A stretch of DNA of 64,000 nucleotides from Streptomyces sp. NBC_00554 (GCF_041431135.1 NZ_CP107799.1:1922001-1986000), one strand, 5' to 3'. Numbered from the stretch's first letter, positions 50,378-59,302 are shown. Numbers and translations are program-made. The notes: generated by a model not told the origin, from the letters alone.

Positions 50378-51934
50378 TCATCTTTGTTGCGCGTCGTGCG
50401 CGAGCAGCGCGATGTGTACGGACGCGGCCTGTTCGAAGTCGTCGAGGTCGACGCCGAGACGTGCCTCTATGGCCTCCAGACGGCGATACAGCGCGGGCCT
50501 GCTGACATGGTGGAGCTGGGCTGTGCGCGACTTGTTGCGGCCGGTCGCGAGGTACGTCCGCAGCACGGGCAGCAGCTCCGACTCCGCGTCCGCGCCGCAG
50601 AGCAGTCCGTCCAGCTCCCGCTCGGCGAAGGACTGCACATGCGGATCGTCCCGCAACAGCCTTACGAGGCCGCGCAGATGGACATCGCGGAGGCGTACGA
50701 GCACCGGCTGGTCCTGGTCTGCGGGCGCGTCGGCAGCGGCCTCGGCGACATGCAGGGCCTCGCGCAAACCGGCGGGGACGTCGTCCCAGGCCGTACGGGG
50801 GGACGCGGCCGCCACGGTCGTGCGGACGCCCGTCTCGTGCCGCAGCCGTACGGCGAAGTGCGTGGCCAGCGCCTCCGCGTCCTGGTCCCTGGCGAGGCTG
50901 AGCAGCACGGCGGTGGCTCCGTCCGCGAGCTCGGCGACCAGCCCGGGAAGCCCCAACAGCCGTAGAACCCTGTCGAGTTGGGCCGGATCACCGTCCCTCA
51001 CCACCAAGGGCACGAACGCACGCCGGTTGACGGGCAGCCCGGCCGCCCGCGCCCTCGGAAGGAGCTGCCGAGCCGGTACGACACCGCTCACCAGGTCGGT
51101 CAGCAGGCTCTGCGCGGACTGCTCCTCCCAGGTGTGCACGGAGCCGCCGAGCATCCGGTGCAGGACCAGGGCCTCGGCGGCACGGTCGGCGAGCAGCCGC
51201 CCGGTGGCGGCGTCACCGCGGTACCCGCACAGCACGATGCGGCCCCAGCGCTCACCGCGCCCGCCCAGCTCGGCCCTGATCCACCCGTCGCCCTCACTCC
51301 CGCCCGCCTGCCGGGAGATGCGCTCCCAGTCACGCAGTACGTCGTCCACGGCGGACCGCTCCCCCGCCGTGGCGAGAACCCGGTGGGCGAGGTTGGTGAC
51401 GACGACGGGACAGGCGGCGTGCCCGGCGATCTCGTCGAGCATCCGTTGCAGCGGCGCGCCCGAGGTGATGAGCCCGGTGAGCGCGGTCCGTACGGCCTCG
51501 GAGAGGCTCACCGCCGCGAACTTGCTTCTGACCAGCCGGGACTGGACCTCCTCCGTCAACTCGGCGAAGGGAAAGGGCCGGTGGAGCACCACCATCGGAA
51601 GCCCGCACCGCTCGGCCGCCCGGCACATCACGTCCGGCGGCGCGGGGAAGGCCCGGCCGAGTCCGAGGACGACGGCCGCGGCCTCCGCGCGGTGCAGCGA
51701 ACGGATGTACTCGGCCTGTGCCTCCACGTCGCCGGCGAGCAACACCCCGGTGGTGAGCACCATTTCGCCGCCCGTGAGCATCACACCGACATCGGCGGCC
51801 TCGGCGACGTGCACCCAGCGCACGGCCCGGTCGAGATGGCTCGCGCCGGCCACCACCTCGGGCTCTCCGGCGAGCACCCGGTCCATGGTGAGGACCTGGC
51901 GTACCGACAGGGCGGGTTCCAAGGCGGTGGTCAT
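50378..51934 (-). CDS. PucR family transcriptional regulator of the pyrimidine cluster
   Basis: A 518-residue regulator. The N-terminal PucR domain (about 5-125) is LSVRQVLTMDRVLAGEPEVV with WVHVAEAADVGVMLTGGEMV and TTGVLLAG. A GGDEF-like central domain follows, then the C-terminal helix-turn-helix: LRTYLATGRNKSRTAQLHHV and SRPALYRRLEAIEARLGVDL. PucR proteins control purine or pyrimidine nitrogen use. It is embedded among the catabolic genes in the same direction. ATG 51934, with AAGGGAA upstream, is preferred to TTG 51955. The effector is presumably an intermediate of the pathway. Confidence 0.92.
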   Translation of the reverse strand: MTTALEPALSVRQVLTMDRVLAGEPEVVAGASHLDRAVRWVHVAEAADVGVMLTGGEMVLTTGVLLAGDVEAQAEYIRSLHRAEAAAVVLGLGRAFPAPPDVMCRAAERCGLPMVVLHRPFPFAELTEEVQSRLVRSKFAAVSLSEAVRTALTGLITSGAPLQRMLDEIAGHAACPVVVTNLAHRVLATAGERSAVDDVLRDWERISRQAGGSEGDGWIRAELGGRGERWGRIVLCGYRGDAATGRLLADRAAEALVLHRMLGGSVHTWEEQSAQSLLTDLVSGVVPARQLLPRARAAGLPVNRRAFVPLVVRDGDPAQLDRVLRLLGLPGLVAELADGATAVLLSLARDQDAEALATHFAVRLRHETGVRTTVAAASPRTAWDDVPAGLREALHVAEAAADAPADQDQPVLVRLRDVHLRGLVRLLRDDPHVQSFAERELDGLLCGADAESELLPVLRTYLATGRNKSRTAQLHHVSRPALYRRLEAIEARLGVDLDDFEQAASVHIALLAHDAQQR

Positions 51935-51982
51935 GGGCGACGTTCCCTTGCTCAATCCTACTGGGTGCTACACCACTCAGCT

Positions 51983-53269
51983 CTACTGGGTGGCACGCCG
52001 CAGCGCGCGCTCCAGGATCGCCGCGCCCTCCTCCGCCTCCGCGACGGTGAGGGACAGCGGCGGCGCGATGCGCAGCACGCTGGTGTTGTGACCGCCGCCC
52101 TTGCCGATCAACAGGCCTTCTTCCCGGGCCGCTTCGAGCACGGCCGCGGCGCCTTCGGGATTCGCCTCGTCCGTGCCGGGCTTGACCAGCTCGATGCCGA
52201 TCATCAACCCACGGCCACGGACCTCCCGTACTCCGTCCAGTTGCGCGGCGATCGCCCGCAGCCGCTCGATGAGCAGTCCGCCGACCCGCCGGGCGTTGCC
52301 CTGGAGGTCGTGTTCGAGGAGGTACGTGAGGTTCGCGAGCCCCGCCGCCATCGTGACCGGAGAGCCGCCGAAGGTCGAAATGGAGTTGGAGTCGAGGCAG
52401 TTCATGATCTCGGCGCTCGCCACGACACCGCCGATGGACGTGCCGTTGCCGATGCCCTTGGCGAAGGTGAGCATGTCCGGCGGACCCGAGGCGGCGTGCG
52501 CCTGCCAGCCCCAGAAGTGCTCGCCCGTCCGCCCCCAGCCGGTCTGCACCTCGTCGGAGATCCAGAGGATGCCGCGCTCGCGCAGCACCTCGCGGAAGGC
52601 CGCGAACAGACCGTCGGGCGGTGCCGTGAAGCCGCCGACGCCCTGGATGGGCTCGGCGATCAGTGCCGCGGGCGACCGCACGTGACCGAGCAGGTCCTCC
52701 AGGTCGGCGACGCAGGCCGCGATGAACTCGTCGTCGCTGAGATCGGCGTACGGGCCGCGGGTGCGGACGCCGCCATGGACGTACAGCGTCTGGAGCGGTG
52801 ACAGCGAGGTCGGCGACCAGCCCTTGTTCCCGGTGATGCCGACCGTGGTGAACGAGCGGCCGTGGTAGCTGTTGCGCATCGCCAGGATCTGGTTGCTCTG
52901 CCGGTAGGCGGTGGCGAGCAGGAGAGCTGTGTCGTTGGCCTCGGTGCCGGAGGTGGTGAAGAAGACGCGTGCGTCCGGGATGCCGGACAAGTGGGCGATC
53001 CGCTCGGCGAGTTCGACCATCGGCCGGTTGAGGTAGAGCGTGGAGGAGTGGATGATCCGCCCCGCCTGCTCGCTCACCGCCTTCGTCACCTCGGGCAGCG
53101 CGTGCGCGGTCATCGTGGTGAGGATGCCGCCGAAGAAGTCGAGGTACTTGTTGCCCTTGGCGTCCCAGACGTGCCGGCCCTCGCCGTGGGTGATCTCGAT
53201 CGGGTCCTCGTAGTAGAGGGCGAGCCAGTCGGGCAGGACGGCCTTGTGGCGCGCGTACAGGTCGGTCAC
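51983..53269 (-). CDS. Class III (omega) aminotransferase, beta-alanine/AGXT2-like
   Basis: A 428-residue PLP-dependent aminotransferase. GTEANDTALLLATAYRQ binds the phosphate, WISDEVQTGWGRTG holds the PLP-pyridine Asp and DMLTFAKGIGNGTS carries Lys271. By context it would deaminate beta-alanine or 3-aminoisobutyrate, the end products of uracil/thymine degradation, to the semialdehyde. The start is GTG 53269 (TDLYARHKAVLPDW), overlapping the upstream amidohydrolase stop (GTGA), so the two are translated together. An upstream in-frame ATG at 53323 would lie inside that gene. Confidence 0.9.
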   Translation of the reverse strand: MTDLYARHKAVLPDWLALYYEDPIEITHGEGRHVWDAKGNKYLDFFGGILTTMTAHALPEVTKAVSEQAGRIIHSSTLYLNRPMVELAERIAHLSGIPDARVFFTTSGTEANDTALLLATAYRQSNQILAMRNSYHGRSFTTVGITGNKGWSPTSLSPLQTLYVHGGVRTRGPYADLSDDEFIAACVADLEDLLGHVRSPAALIAEPIQGVGGFTAPPDGLFAAFREVLRERGILWISDEVQTGWGRTGEHFWGWQAHAASGPPDMLTFAKGIGNGTSIGGVVASAEIMNCLDSNSISTFGGSPVTMAAGLANLTYLLEHDLQGNARRVGGLLIERLRAIAAQLDGVREVRGRGLMIGIELVKPGTDEANPEGAAAVLEAAREEGLLIGKGGGHNTSVLRIAPPLSLTVAEAEEGAAILERALRRATQ

Positions 53270-54108
53270 GGCTGCACCAGCCCTTCGTACGCGTCGGGAC
53301 GCCGGTCGCGGTAGAACGCCCACTGCTGGCGCACTTCCTCGATCAGGTCGAAGTCGAGATCACGGACGATGAGTTCCTCGGCCTTGTCACTCGCCGTCTC
53401 GCCCACGAACTGTCCACGCGGGTCGACGAAGTACGAGGTCCCGTAGAAGTCGTTGTCCCCGTACTCCTCCTGCCCGACCCGGTTGATCGCGGCGATGAAG
53501 TACTCGTTGGCGACGGCCGCGGCGGGCTGCTCCAGCTGCCAGAGGTGGGAGGAGAGGCCGCGGGAGGTCGCGGACGGGTTGTACACGAGCTGGGCGCCGT
53601 TGAGACCGAGCTGCCGCCAGCCTTCGGGGAAGTGCCGGTCGTAGCAGATGTAGACGCCGATGCGACCCACCGCGGTGTCGAAGACGGGCCAGCCCAGGTT
53701 CCCCGGTTTGAAGTAGTACTTCTCCCAGAAGCCCTTCACCTGGGGGATGTGGTGCTTGCGGTACTTGCCCAGGTAGGTGCCGTCGGCGTCGATCACGGCC
53801 GCGGTGTTGAAGTAGAAGCCGGACTGCTCGACCTCGAACACGGGCACGACGATGACCATGCCGGTCTCGCGGGCGAGCTCCTTCATACGGGTGACGGTGG
53901 GCCCGTCGGGAACCGGCTCCGCCCAGCTGTAGTGCTCTGGCTCCTGGACCTGGCAGAAGTAGGGGGCGTTGAAGACCTCCTGGAAACCGATGATCTTGGC
54001 GCCCTGCCGGGCCGCCTCGCGGGCGTGCTCCTCATGCTTGGCGACCATGGATGCGGTGTCGCCGGTCCAGGTGGCCTGGACGAGAGCGGCGCGTACGACG
54101 TTGGCCAT
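53266..54108 (-). CDS. Nitrilase-superfamily amidohydrolase, beta-ureidopropionase-like (copy 2)
   Basis: A 280-residue paralogue of the gene at 49390-50232, with the same triad at the same positions: Glu44 (GFQEVFNAPYF), Lys118 (GKYRKHHIP), Cys155 (VYICYDRHFPEGW). By eye most residues are identical. It is first in the unit amidohydrolase-aminotransferase(-pucR), so its carbamoyl-amino-acid product passes directly to the co-translated aminotransferase. The start is ATG 54108 with a ribosome-binding site AAGGAGC. Whether the copies differ in substrate (beta-alanine versus 3-aminoisobutyrate) is unknown. Confidence 0.9.
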   Translation of the reverse strand: MANVVRAALVQATWTGDTASMVAKHEEHAREAARQGAKIIGFQEVFNAPYFCQVQEPEHYSWAEPVPDGPTVTRMKELARETGMVIVVPVFEVEQSGFYFNTAAVIDADGTYLGKYRKHHIPQVKGFWEKYYFKPGNLGWPVFDTAVGRIGVYICYDRHFPEGWRQLGLNGAQLVYNPSATSRGLSSHLWQLEQPAAAVANEYFIAAINRVGQEEYGDNDFYGTSYFVDPRGQFVGETASDKAEELIVRDLDFDLIEEVRQQWAFYRDRRPDAYEGLVQP

Positions 54109-54141
54109 GAGCTGCTCCTTCGACAGGGACGTCAGAGAGCT

Positions 54142-54155
54142 TCTACGCCCGTAGA
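54142..54155 (-). promoter_or_regulatory. Candidate operator upstream of the amidohydrolase-aminotransferase unit
   Basis: A perfect 6-2-6 palindrome, TCTACG-CC-CGTAGA, lies 34 bases before the start at 54108. It is placed for control of the operon; the PucR protein is one possible binder. No second copy was noticed by eye upstream of hydA. Confidence 0.4.
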
Positions 54156-54294
54156 CAAAGGCGGTAGAGGCTCGAAAGTAAGCCCACTGAACAGCCTTGC
54201 CAAGACCATCGTCGTTAACCCGCTGAGTCGATCACGTTTCGCACCTCTTGTGGGTGAGCGCGCGACCACGCGCGCGTGGCCCCCGCCGGACCTG

Positions 54295-56211
54295 TCAGGC
54301 GGTGAATCCGGCGACCCGGAGAGCGTGCACGAGATCCCAGTGGCGCTCCTCGGACACGCTCTTGGCGGCCTCCAGGAGGAGCGGTACCAGCCGCTGCGGG
54401 TCCGCTTCCGCGCTGCGGGCCGCCTCCTCCGGGGTGCGCATCCGTACGTACGCGCCGAGGAGTGCGCCGATCTCCCGGCGGCGGCCCTCCTCGGCGAGGC
54501 TCAGGACGGCCGCCCCGATCTCCGGCGCGGGGCGGGCGACACCCTGGCGCAGCATCTGCTGCCCGTCGACCTTGCGGCCCGCGGTCACGAGCGCGTCCGC
54601 GGCGGCGACCAGCCGGTCGGCGGGCAGCGAGGCGGCCTCCCACAGCAGGGTGGCCCAGTCGGCGTCGAGGCCCGCCCGGTGCAGTTCGGCGGCGAGCAGC
54701 GGAAAACGGGCGGCCGGCCAGTACGCGGCCTCCACCAGCACGGCGTGCGCCTCGCCGCTTCGGCCCTCGCTGCGCAGCCGGATCAGCGTCCGGATCGTCT
54801 CGACGGTGTCCTGCCGCGCCTCGTCGTCCACCGGCTGCGTCCGCGGCTGCGCCGGCTCCTCCGCGACCCCCGCGAAACGGGCGCCACGGGGGCTACGGCC
54901 GCCTCTCGCGGCCGGAGCGGGCACGGAGGGCGCCGCCGCCTCGGGGACGCCCACGGGAGCCGTCTCCGCCTCCGCCTCCATCATTCCGGCGAAGCGGGCA
55001 CTGCCACGGGTACGGCGCTTCGAGCGCTGCTTGGTGGTGGGCGTGGGGGGCGTGCGGTCCTCGGCGGGAGGCTGGGGGGTGTCGGACTGCGCGGGGGGCG
55101 CGGCGAAGTTGCCGGGTTGCGTGGCGGGGGCGTACGCGCCCGCGTGGTCGTAGTGCCGATCAGGGGCTTGCGCGCCGTCGCGTGGCGCGGCAGGGGCGCG
55201 AGAGCCGTCGTCGCGGGGCGTGCTGGGGGCGTACGCGCCGTCGCGCTGAATGTGCGGGGCGTGCGCGCCGGGGTTTGAGCTGAGACCGTCGGCGGCGTAC
55301 GCGCTGTCGCGCCGGGTGTGAGAGGCGTACTCGGGGGCGTACGCATCCGCGTTCGCGCCGGCTGGATCGTTCGAGGTGAGGCGTGCGGCAGGGGCGTACG
55401 CGCCGGAGCGGGAGGGCGCTCCCGAGATCCCCCCGTCGTCCGGCATCCCGGGATCCGCGAACGGCGACCGCGGCCCCGTCTGCTCCGGAATGCCCGAGCG
55501 CCGGCGACCCTGCCCCGGTCCCGGCGCCCCGTGACCCGCTTCCCCCGGCCGGTCCGCAGCCCCTTGCCGGGCAACGGCGCCACCCGACGGCTGAGCCCCA
55601 CCCTCACGCTCCCGCATCCGGAGGACGTCCCCGGCGGTACCGGTGGCACCGGTGGCACCGGCCGGGAAGTTCAGTGCGCCCTCGGCATGGGTGCGAAGAT
55701 CGCGCCGATCGAGGTTCTCCATGCGGCGGCGGATCTCCGCGCAGCGGGCGGTGGCCCGTTCGTGGTCGTCGTGGGCCCAGGCGAGGTCGAGCCGGATCGA
55801 GTCGGCCTCCTCCTGGGAGGCGGCCGAGCGGAGCAGCCGGCCCAGTTCCACCTGGCGCTCCGCGGCGTAGCGCTGTTCGCGGAGCAGGACGTCGAGACGG
55901 TCGCCGAGGTTGTCACGGCCGCCGGGCCGGCCGTCGTACGCGGCGAGCGAGGCACCGTGCAGGGCGCGGGCGCGCTCGGTCTCCTGGGCTGCGGCCCGGT
56001 CACCGTACTCAGCCGCGACGTCCTGAAGGAGCGCCTCCACGACGTCCCAGGGCGGAACCTCCCACCCGTCCAGGCAGGCACGCATACCGTCGGGATCGCG
56101 CTGCCAGAACACTCCGCACCAGCCACCGCCCTGGTCGAGCCGTTCCATCAGCGTATTCAGAAACCTCGCGAACTCCCCTACCTGAACCGGGAGTTGTTCC
56201 ACAGCCATCAC
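54295..56211 (-). CDS. Large protein with a low-complexity AYAP-rich centre, unknown function
   Basis: A 638-residue protein with no signal peptide. The N-terminal ~190 residues are helical and charged (VGEFARFLNTLMERLDQGGG, REQRYAAERQVELGRLLRSA, probable coiled coil). The centre, about 215-400, is disordered and rich in Ala, Pro, Asp and Arg, with recurring GAYAP/DAYAP/DGAYAP units every 15-25 residues. The last ~170 residues are again helical, with TPR-like spacing (TLIRLRSEGRSGEAHAVLVE, LAAELHRAGLDADWATLLWE). I do not recognise a family. A scaffold role is a guess. It starts at GTG 56211 or ATG 56208, behind GGGAG. Confidence 0.75.
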   Translation of the reverse strand: MMAVEQLPVQVGEFARFLNTLMERLDQGGGWCGVFWQRDPDGMRACLDGWEVPPWDVVEALLQDVAAEYGDRAAAQETERARALHGASLAAYDGRPGGRDNLGDRLDVLLREQRYAAERQVELGRLLRSAASQEEADSIRLDLAWAHDDHERATARCAEIRRRMENLDRRDLRTHAEGALNFPAGATGATGTAGDVLRMREREGGAQPSGGAVARQGAADRPGEAGHGAPGPGQGRRRSGIPEQTGPRSPFADPGMPDDGGISGAPSRSGAYAPAARLTSNDPAGANADAYAPEYASHTRRDSAYAADGLSSNPGAHAPHIQRDGAYAPSTPRDDGSRAPAAPRDGAQAPDRHYDHAGAYAPATQPGNFAAPPAQSDTPQPPAEDRTPPTPTTKQRSKRRTRGSARFAGMMEAEAETAPVGVPEAAAPSVPAPAARGGRSPRGARFAGVAEEPAQPRTQPVDDEARQDTVETIRTLIRLRSEGRSGEAHAVLVEAAYWPAARFPLLAAELHRAGLDADWATLLWEAASLPADRLVAAADALVTAGRKVDGQQMLRQGVARPAPEIGAAVLSLAEEGRRREIGALLGAYVRMRTPEEAARSAEADPQRLVPLLLEAAKSVSEERHWDLVHALRVAGFTA

Positions 56212-56312
56212 ACAACTCCCGCCAGACTGGAGTGCCCTGATCCGGTAGAAAACACCCTCCGTGTTACGGAAGGGCTACGAAGAGTTTTCGGACCGGACGC
56301 AGAGTCCTGTGA

Positions 56313-56343
56313 TCCCACTGGGAGTTGAGGTGATCCCACGGGA
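56313..56343 (-). promoter_or_regulatory. Paired short palindromes upstream of the AYAP-rich gene
   Basis: TCCCA-C-TGGGA (56313-56323) and TCCC-AC-GGGA (56334-56343) stand 21 bases apart (start to start), two DNA turns, inside the repeated context TGATCCCAC. This spacing suits cooperative binding of a dimeric regulator. The neighbouring XRE protein is one candidate. Confidence 0.4.
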
Positions 56344-56382
56344 AGCCCGAGCGGGCCGGCGGACTTCGAAAGGCGGCCCCGG

Positions 56383-56634
56383 TCACACCCCGACCGGCAC
56401 ACACTCCCCCGCGAGGTCGTCCATGGACAGGCCGAGCGCCCGCGCGAGCGCCGCCACCGTGAAGAAGGCAGGGGTGGGCGCCCGCCCGGTCTCGATCTTG
56501 CGCAGCGTCTCGGCGGAGATCCCGGCGTGCGCCGCGACATGAGCCATGCTCCGCCCGCCGCGGGCCTCACGCAGCAGCCGCCCGAGCCGCTCGCCGCGCT
56601 CACGCTCTTCAGGAGTCAGGGGGTTACGGACCAT
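56383..56634 (-). CDS. XRE family helix-turn-helix regulator
   Basis: An 83-residue protein that is almost only a Cro/C1-type helix-turn-helix: LGRLLREARGGRSMAHVAAH, AGISAETLRKIETGRAPTPA, FFTVAALARALGLSMDDLAG. No sensor domain is fused. It is divergent from a methionine aminopeptidase gene with only 32 bases between starts, and those bases contain an AT-rich palindrome that it may bind. The start is ATG 56634. Confidence 0.88.
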   Translation of the reverse strand: MVRNPLTPEERERGERLGRLLREARGGRSMAHVAAHAGISAETLRKIETGRAPTPAFFTVAALARALGLSMDDLAGECVPVGV

Positions 56635-56641
56635 GCCCCCA

Positions 56642-56660
56642 TACTAATACCGGTATAGTA
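56642..56660. promoter_or_regulatory. AT-rich palindromic operator/promoter between XRE and map genes
   Basis: A perfect ATACCGGTAT (56647-56656) is flanked by TACT (56642-56645) and AGTA (56657-56660), forming an extended inverted repeat off by one base in spacing. It is strikingly AT-rich for this genome and sits 7 bases from the map start codon, so the map mRNA could be nearly leaderless. Confidence 0.6.
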
Positions 56661-56666
56661 ATTGGC

Positions 56667-57434
56667 ATGGTGGAACTGAAGACGGACACATCTATCGACG
56701 AAATGTACGAGGCGGGCCAGGTCGTGGGCCGAGCCCTCACGGCGGTACGCGAGGCCGCTGACGTGGGCGTCTCACTACTGGAACTGGACGAGCTCGCGCA
56801 CCAGGTGCTGCGGGACGCGGGCGCGAGCTCCCCCTTCCTCGGCTACCGCCCCTCCTTCGCGCCCACCCCGTTCCCCGCCGTCATCTGCGCCTCCGTGAAC
56901 GACGCGATCGTGCACGGCATCCCGAGCGGCTACCGGCTGCACGACGGCGACCTGGTCTCCATCGACTTCGGCGCCCAGCTCGGCGGCTGGGCGGGGGACT
57001 CGGCGATCAGTTTCACCGTGGGCACGCCGCGCGCCGCCGACGTACGCCTCATCGAGGCCGCCGAGCGCGCACTCGCGGCGGGCATCGAGGCAGCCGTGGT
57101 CGGCAACCGCATCGGGGACATCGCGCACGCCATCGGCACGGTGTGCCGCGCCGCGGGGTACGGCATCCCGCAGGGCTTCGGCGGCCACGGCATCGGCCGC
57201 CGTATGCACGAGGACCCGCCCGTCCCGAACGAGGGCCGCCCCGGCCGCGGACTCCCCCTCCGCCACGGCATGGTCCTCGCCATCGAGCCCATGCTCATCG
57301 GCGGCGGCACCGACGGCTACCACGAGGACACCGACGGCTGGACCCTCCGCACGAACGACCGCTCCCGCGCGGCCCACGCGGAACACACCGTGGCGATCAC
57401 GGACGCGGGCCCCCGCATCCTGACGGCACGCTGA
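56667..57434 (+). CDS. map: Methionine aminopeptidase, type I
   Basis: A 255-residue metallopeptidase removing N-terminal Met from new proteins. All five metal ligands and the key His residues are present: His83 (IVHGIP), Asp100 and Asp111 (SIDFGAQLGGWAGD), His174 (GGHGIGRRMHEDP), Glu207 (VLAIEPML) and Glu239 (AAHAEHTVAIT). No N-terminal zinc-finger or SH3 extension is present. Being paired with a dedicated XRE regulator and away from ribosomal-protein or secY-adk genes, it is probably an accessory map paralogue. The start is ATG 56667. Confidence 0.95.
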   Translation: MVELKTDTSIDEMYEAGQVVGRALTAVREAADVGVSLLELDELAHQVLRDAGASSPFLGYRPSFAPTPFPAVICASVNDAIVHGIPSGYRLHDGDLVSIDFGAQLGGWAGDSAISFTVGTPRAADVRLIEAAERALAAGIEAAVVGNRIGDIAHAIGTVCRAAGYGIPQGFGGHGIGRRMHEDPPVPNEGRPGRGLPLRHGMVLAIEPMLIGGGTDGYHEDTDGWTLRTNDRSRAAHAEHTVAITDAGPRILTAR

Positions 57435-57496
57435 CGACCGCACCCACAACCGGTGAGGCGGACGGCCCTGCCGCCCGCCTCACCGCCACGTCACCG

Positions 57497-59302
57497 CTAC
57501 GAGGCCGGCCGCACGACCATCGCCGACCCGCCACCCCGCCGTACGGTCTCCGCCGCCGCGAGCCACTGCCCGTTCGGCAGCCGCTGTACGCCCGTCGCCG
57601 CACCGATCTCGGGGTTCTGCCGGAAGGCCTGGCCGACCGACTCCAGCTGCGCCTTCAACGGGCTGTTCCACAGGCCCGGTTCGAGCTCGGTGGTGGTCTG
57701 GTTGCGCTGGCTGGCGCGCGGCGCCGCGATCGCGTCCACCAAGGGGAGACCCCGGTCGACGACGCCTGTAAGGGTCTGCAGCACGGTCGTGATGATGGTC
57801 GCGCCGCCCGGTGAACCGAGCGCCACGACCGGCTTGTTGTGCTGGTCGAGGACGATCGTCGGCGAGATCGACGAGCGCGGCCGCTTGCCGGGGCCGGGCA
57901 GGTTCGGGTCGGGCACGGCCGGGTTCGCCGGGGTGAAGGAGAAGTCCGTCAGCTCGTTGTTGAGGATGAAGCCGCGGTCCGGGACCGTGATGCCGCTGCC
58001 GCCGGTCTGCTCGATGGTCAGCGTGTACGCGACGACGTTGCCCCACTTGTCGGCCACCGTCAGGTGCGTGGTGTTCTCGCCCTCGTACGTCGTCGGAGCC
58101 GCCGTACCGGCCGTCGAGCAGGCCGCCGGATTGCGCGGGTCGCCCGGCGCGAGCGGACTCGTCAGCGTCGCGTCGTCCTTGATCAGGCATTCGCGCGAGT
58201 CGGCGTACTTCTGCGACAGCAGTTCCTTCGTCGGTACGTCCTCGAAGGCGGGGTCGCCCACCCAGCGCCCCCGGTCCGCGAACGCGATCCGGCTCGCCTC
58301 GATGTAGCGGTGCAGGTACTCCGCCTCGCTCGCCTTCGACAGGTCGGTGCTCTCAAGGATGTTGAGCGCCTCGCCGACCGTCGTCCCGCCCGAGGAGGAG
58401 GGCGCGATCGAGTAGACGTTCAGACCGCGGTACGAAGTCTTCGTGGGCGCCTGCCGCTTCGCCTCGTACGCGGCGAGGTCGTCGAGCGACAGCCGGCCGG
58501 GGCGGGCGTTGTAGCCCGAACTCGGGTCCACCGGCGGATTGTTCACCGTGTCGACGATCTCCTTGCCGAGTTCGCCGTCGTAGATCGCGTCGACGCCCTC
58601 CTCGCCCAACTCCTCGTACGTACTGGCGAGATCGGGGTTCTTGAAGGTCGAGCCGACCACCGGGAGCGAGCCGTCGGGAAGGAAGAGCTCCGCGGTGTCC
58701 GGGAAGTTCCTGAACCGGGCCTGGTTGGACTCGGTCTGCGAGCGGAAGGTGGCGTCGACCGTGAAGCCGTCGCGCGCGATGCGTTCGGCGGGCTTCAGTA
58801 CGGCGCTCAGGCGCTTGCTGCCCCAACTGTCCAGTGCCGTCTGCCAGGTTGCGGGCGTCCCGGGAGTGCCCACGCCCAGCCCGCTGGTGACGGCGTCCGC
58901 GAAGGCGATCGGCTGCCCGTTCTCCAGGAACAGACCGGAGTCTGCGGTCAGCGGCGCCGTCTCGCGGCCGTCGATCGTGTGGACCTTACGGGACTTGGCG
59001 TCGTAGTAGACGAAGTAGCCGCCTCCGCCGATGCCGGACGAGTACGGCTCGGTGACGCCGAGGGCCGCCGCCGTGGCGACCGCCGCGTCCACCGCGTTGC
59101 CGCCCTTCTTCAGGACCTCGATCCCGGCCGCGGAGGCATCCGCGTCGACGCTGGCCACCGCACCGCCGTAGCCGACGGCGACCGGCACCTTCTCCACTGC
59201 GGCCGAACCACCCGAGGCGGACGGTGGTGCCGCCGCGCCGACCGACACCACCGCGGCCGAAACCGCCAAGACCGCCAGATTCCGCGCAACAGGGCGACGC
59301 AT
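57497..59302 (-). CDS. ggt: Secreted gamma-glutamyltransferase
   Basis: A 601-residue exported Ntn-hydrolase. The signal peptide is about residues 1-30 (RNLAVLAVSAAVVSVGAAAP). The large subunit has GGNAVDAAVATAAALGVTEP, SSGIGGGGYFVYYD and the glutamate-binding Arg in DGRETAP. Autocleavage at Thr in GENTTHLTVADKWGNVVAYT starts the small subunit, followed by GSGITVPDRGFILNNELTDF and the oxyanion glycines in SSISPTIVLD...GSPGGATIITTVLQ. It would hydrolyse or transfer gamma-glutamyl groups of glutathione-like or poly-glutamyl compounds outside the cell. The start is ATG 59302. Confidence 0.95.
   Translation of the reverse strand: MRRPVARNLAVLAVSAAVVSVGAAAPPSASGGSAAVEKVPVAVGYGGAVASVDADASAAGIEVLKKGGNAVDAAVATAAALGVTEPYSSGIGGGGYFVYYDAKSRKVHTIDGRETAPLTADSGLFLENGQPIAFADAVTSGLGVGTPGTPATWQTALDSWGSKRLSAVLKPAERIARDGFTVDATFRSQTESNQARFRNFPDTAELFLPDGSLPVVGSTFKNPDLASTYEELGEEGVDAIYDGELGKEIVDTVNNPPVDPSSGYNARPGRLSLDDLAAYEAKRQAPTKTSYRGLNVYSIAPSSSGGTTVGEALNILESTDLSKASEAEYLHRYIEASRIAFADRGRWVGDPAFEDVPTKELLSQKYADSRECLIKDDATLTSPLAPGDPRNPAACSTAGTAAPTTYEGENTTHLTVADKWGNVVAYTLTIEQTGGSGITVPDRGFILNNELTDFSFTPANPAVPDPNLPGPGKRPRSSISPTIVLDQHNKPVVALGSPGGATIITTVLQTLTGVVDRGLPLVDAIAAPRASQRNQTTTELEPGLWNSPLKAQLESVGQAFRQNPEIGAATGVQRLPNGQWLAAAETVRRGGGSAMVVRPAS

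Noticed and set aside
56383..57434. Toxin-antitoxin pair
   Set aside because: The partner of the XRE protein is a complete methionine aminopeptidase, and the genes are divergent rather than co-transcribed.
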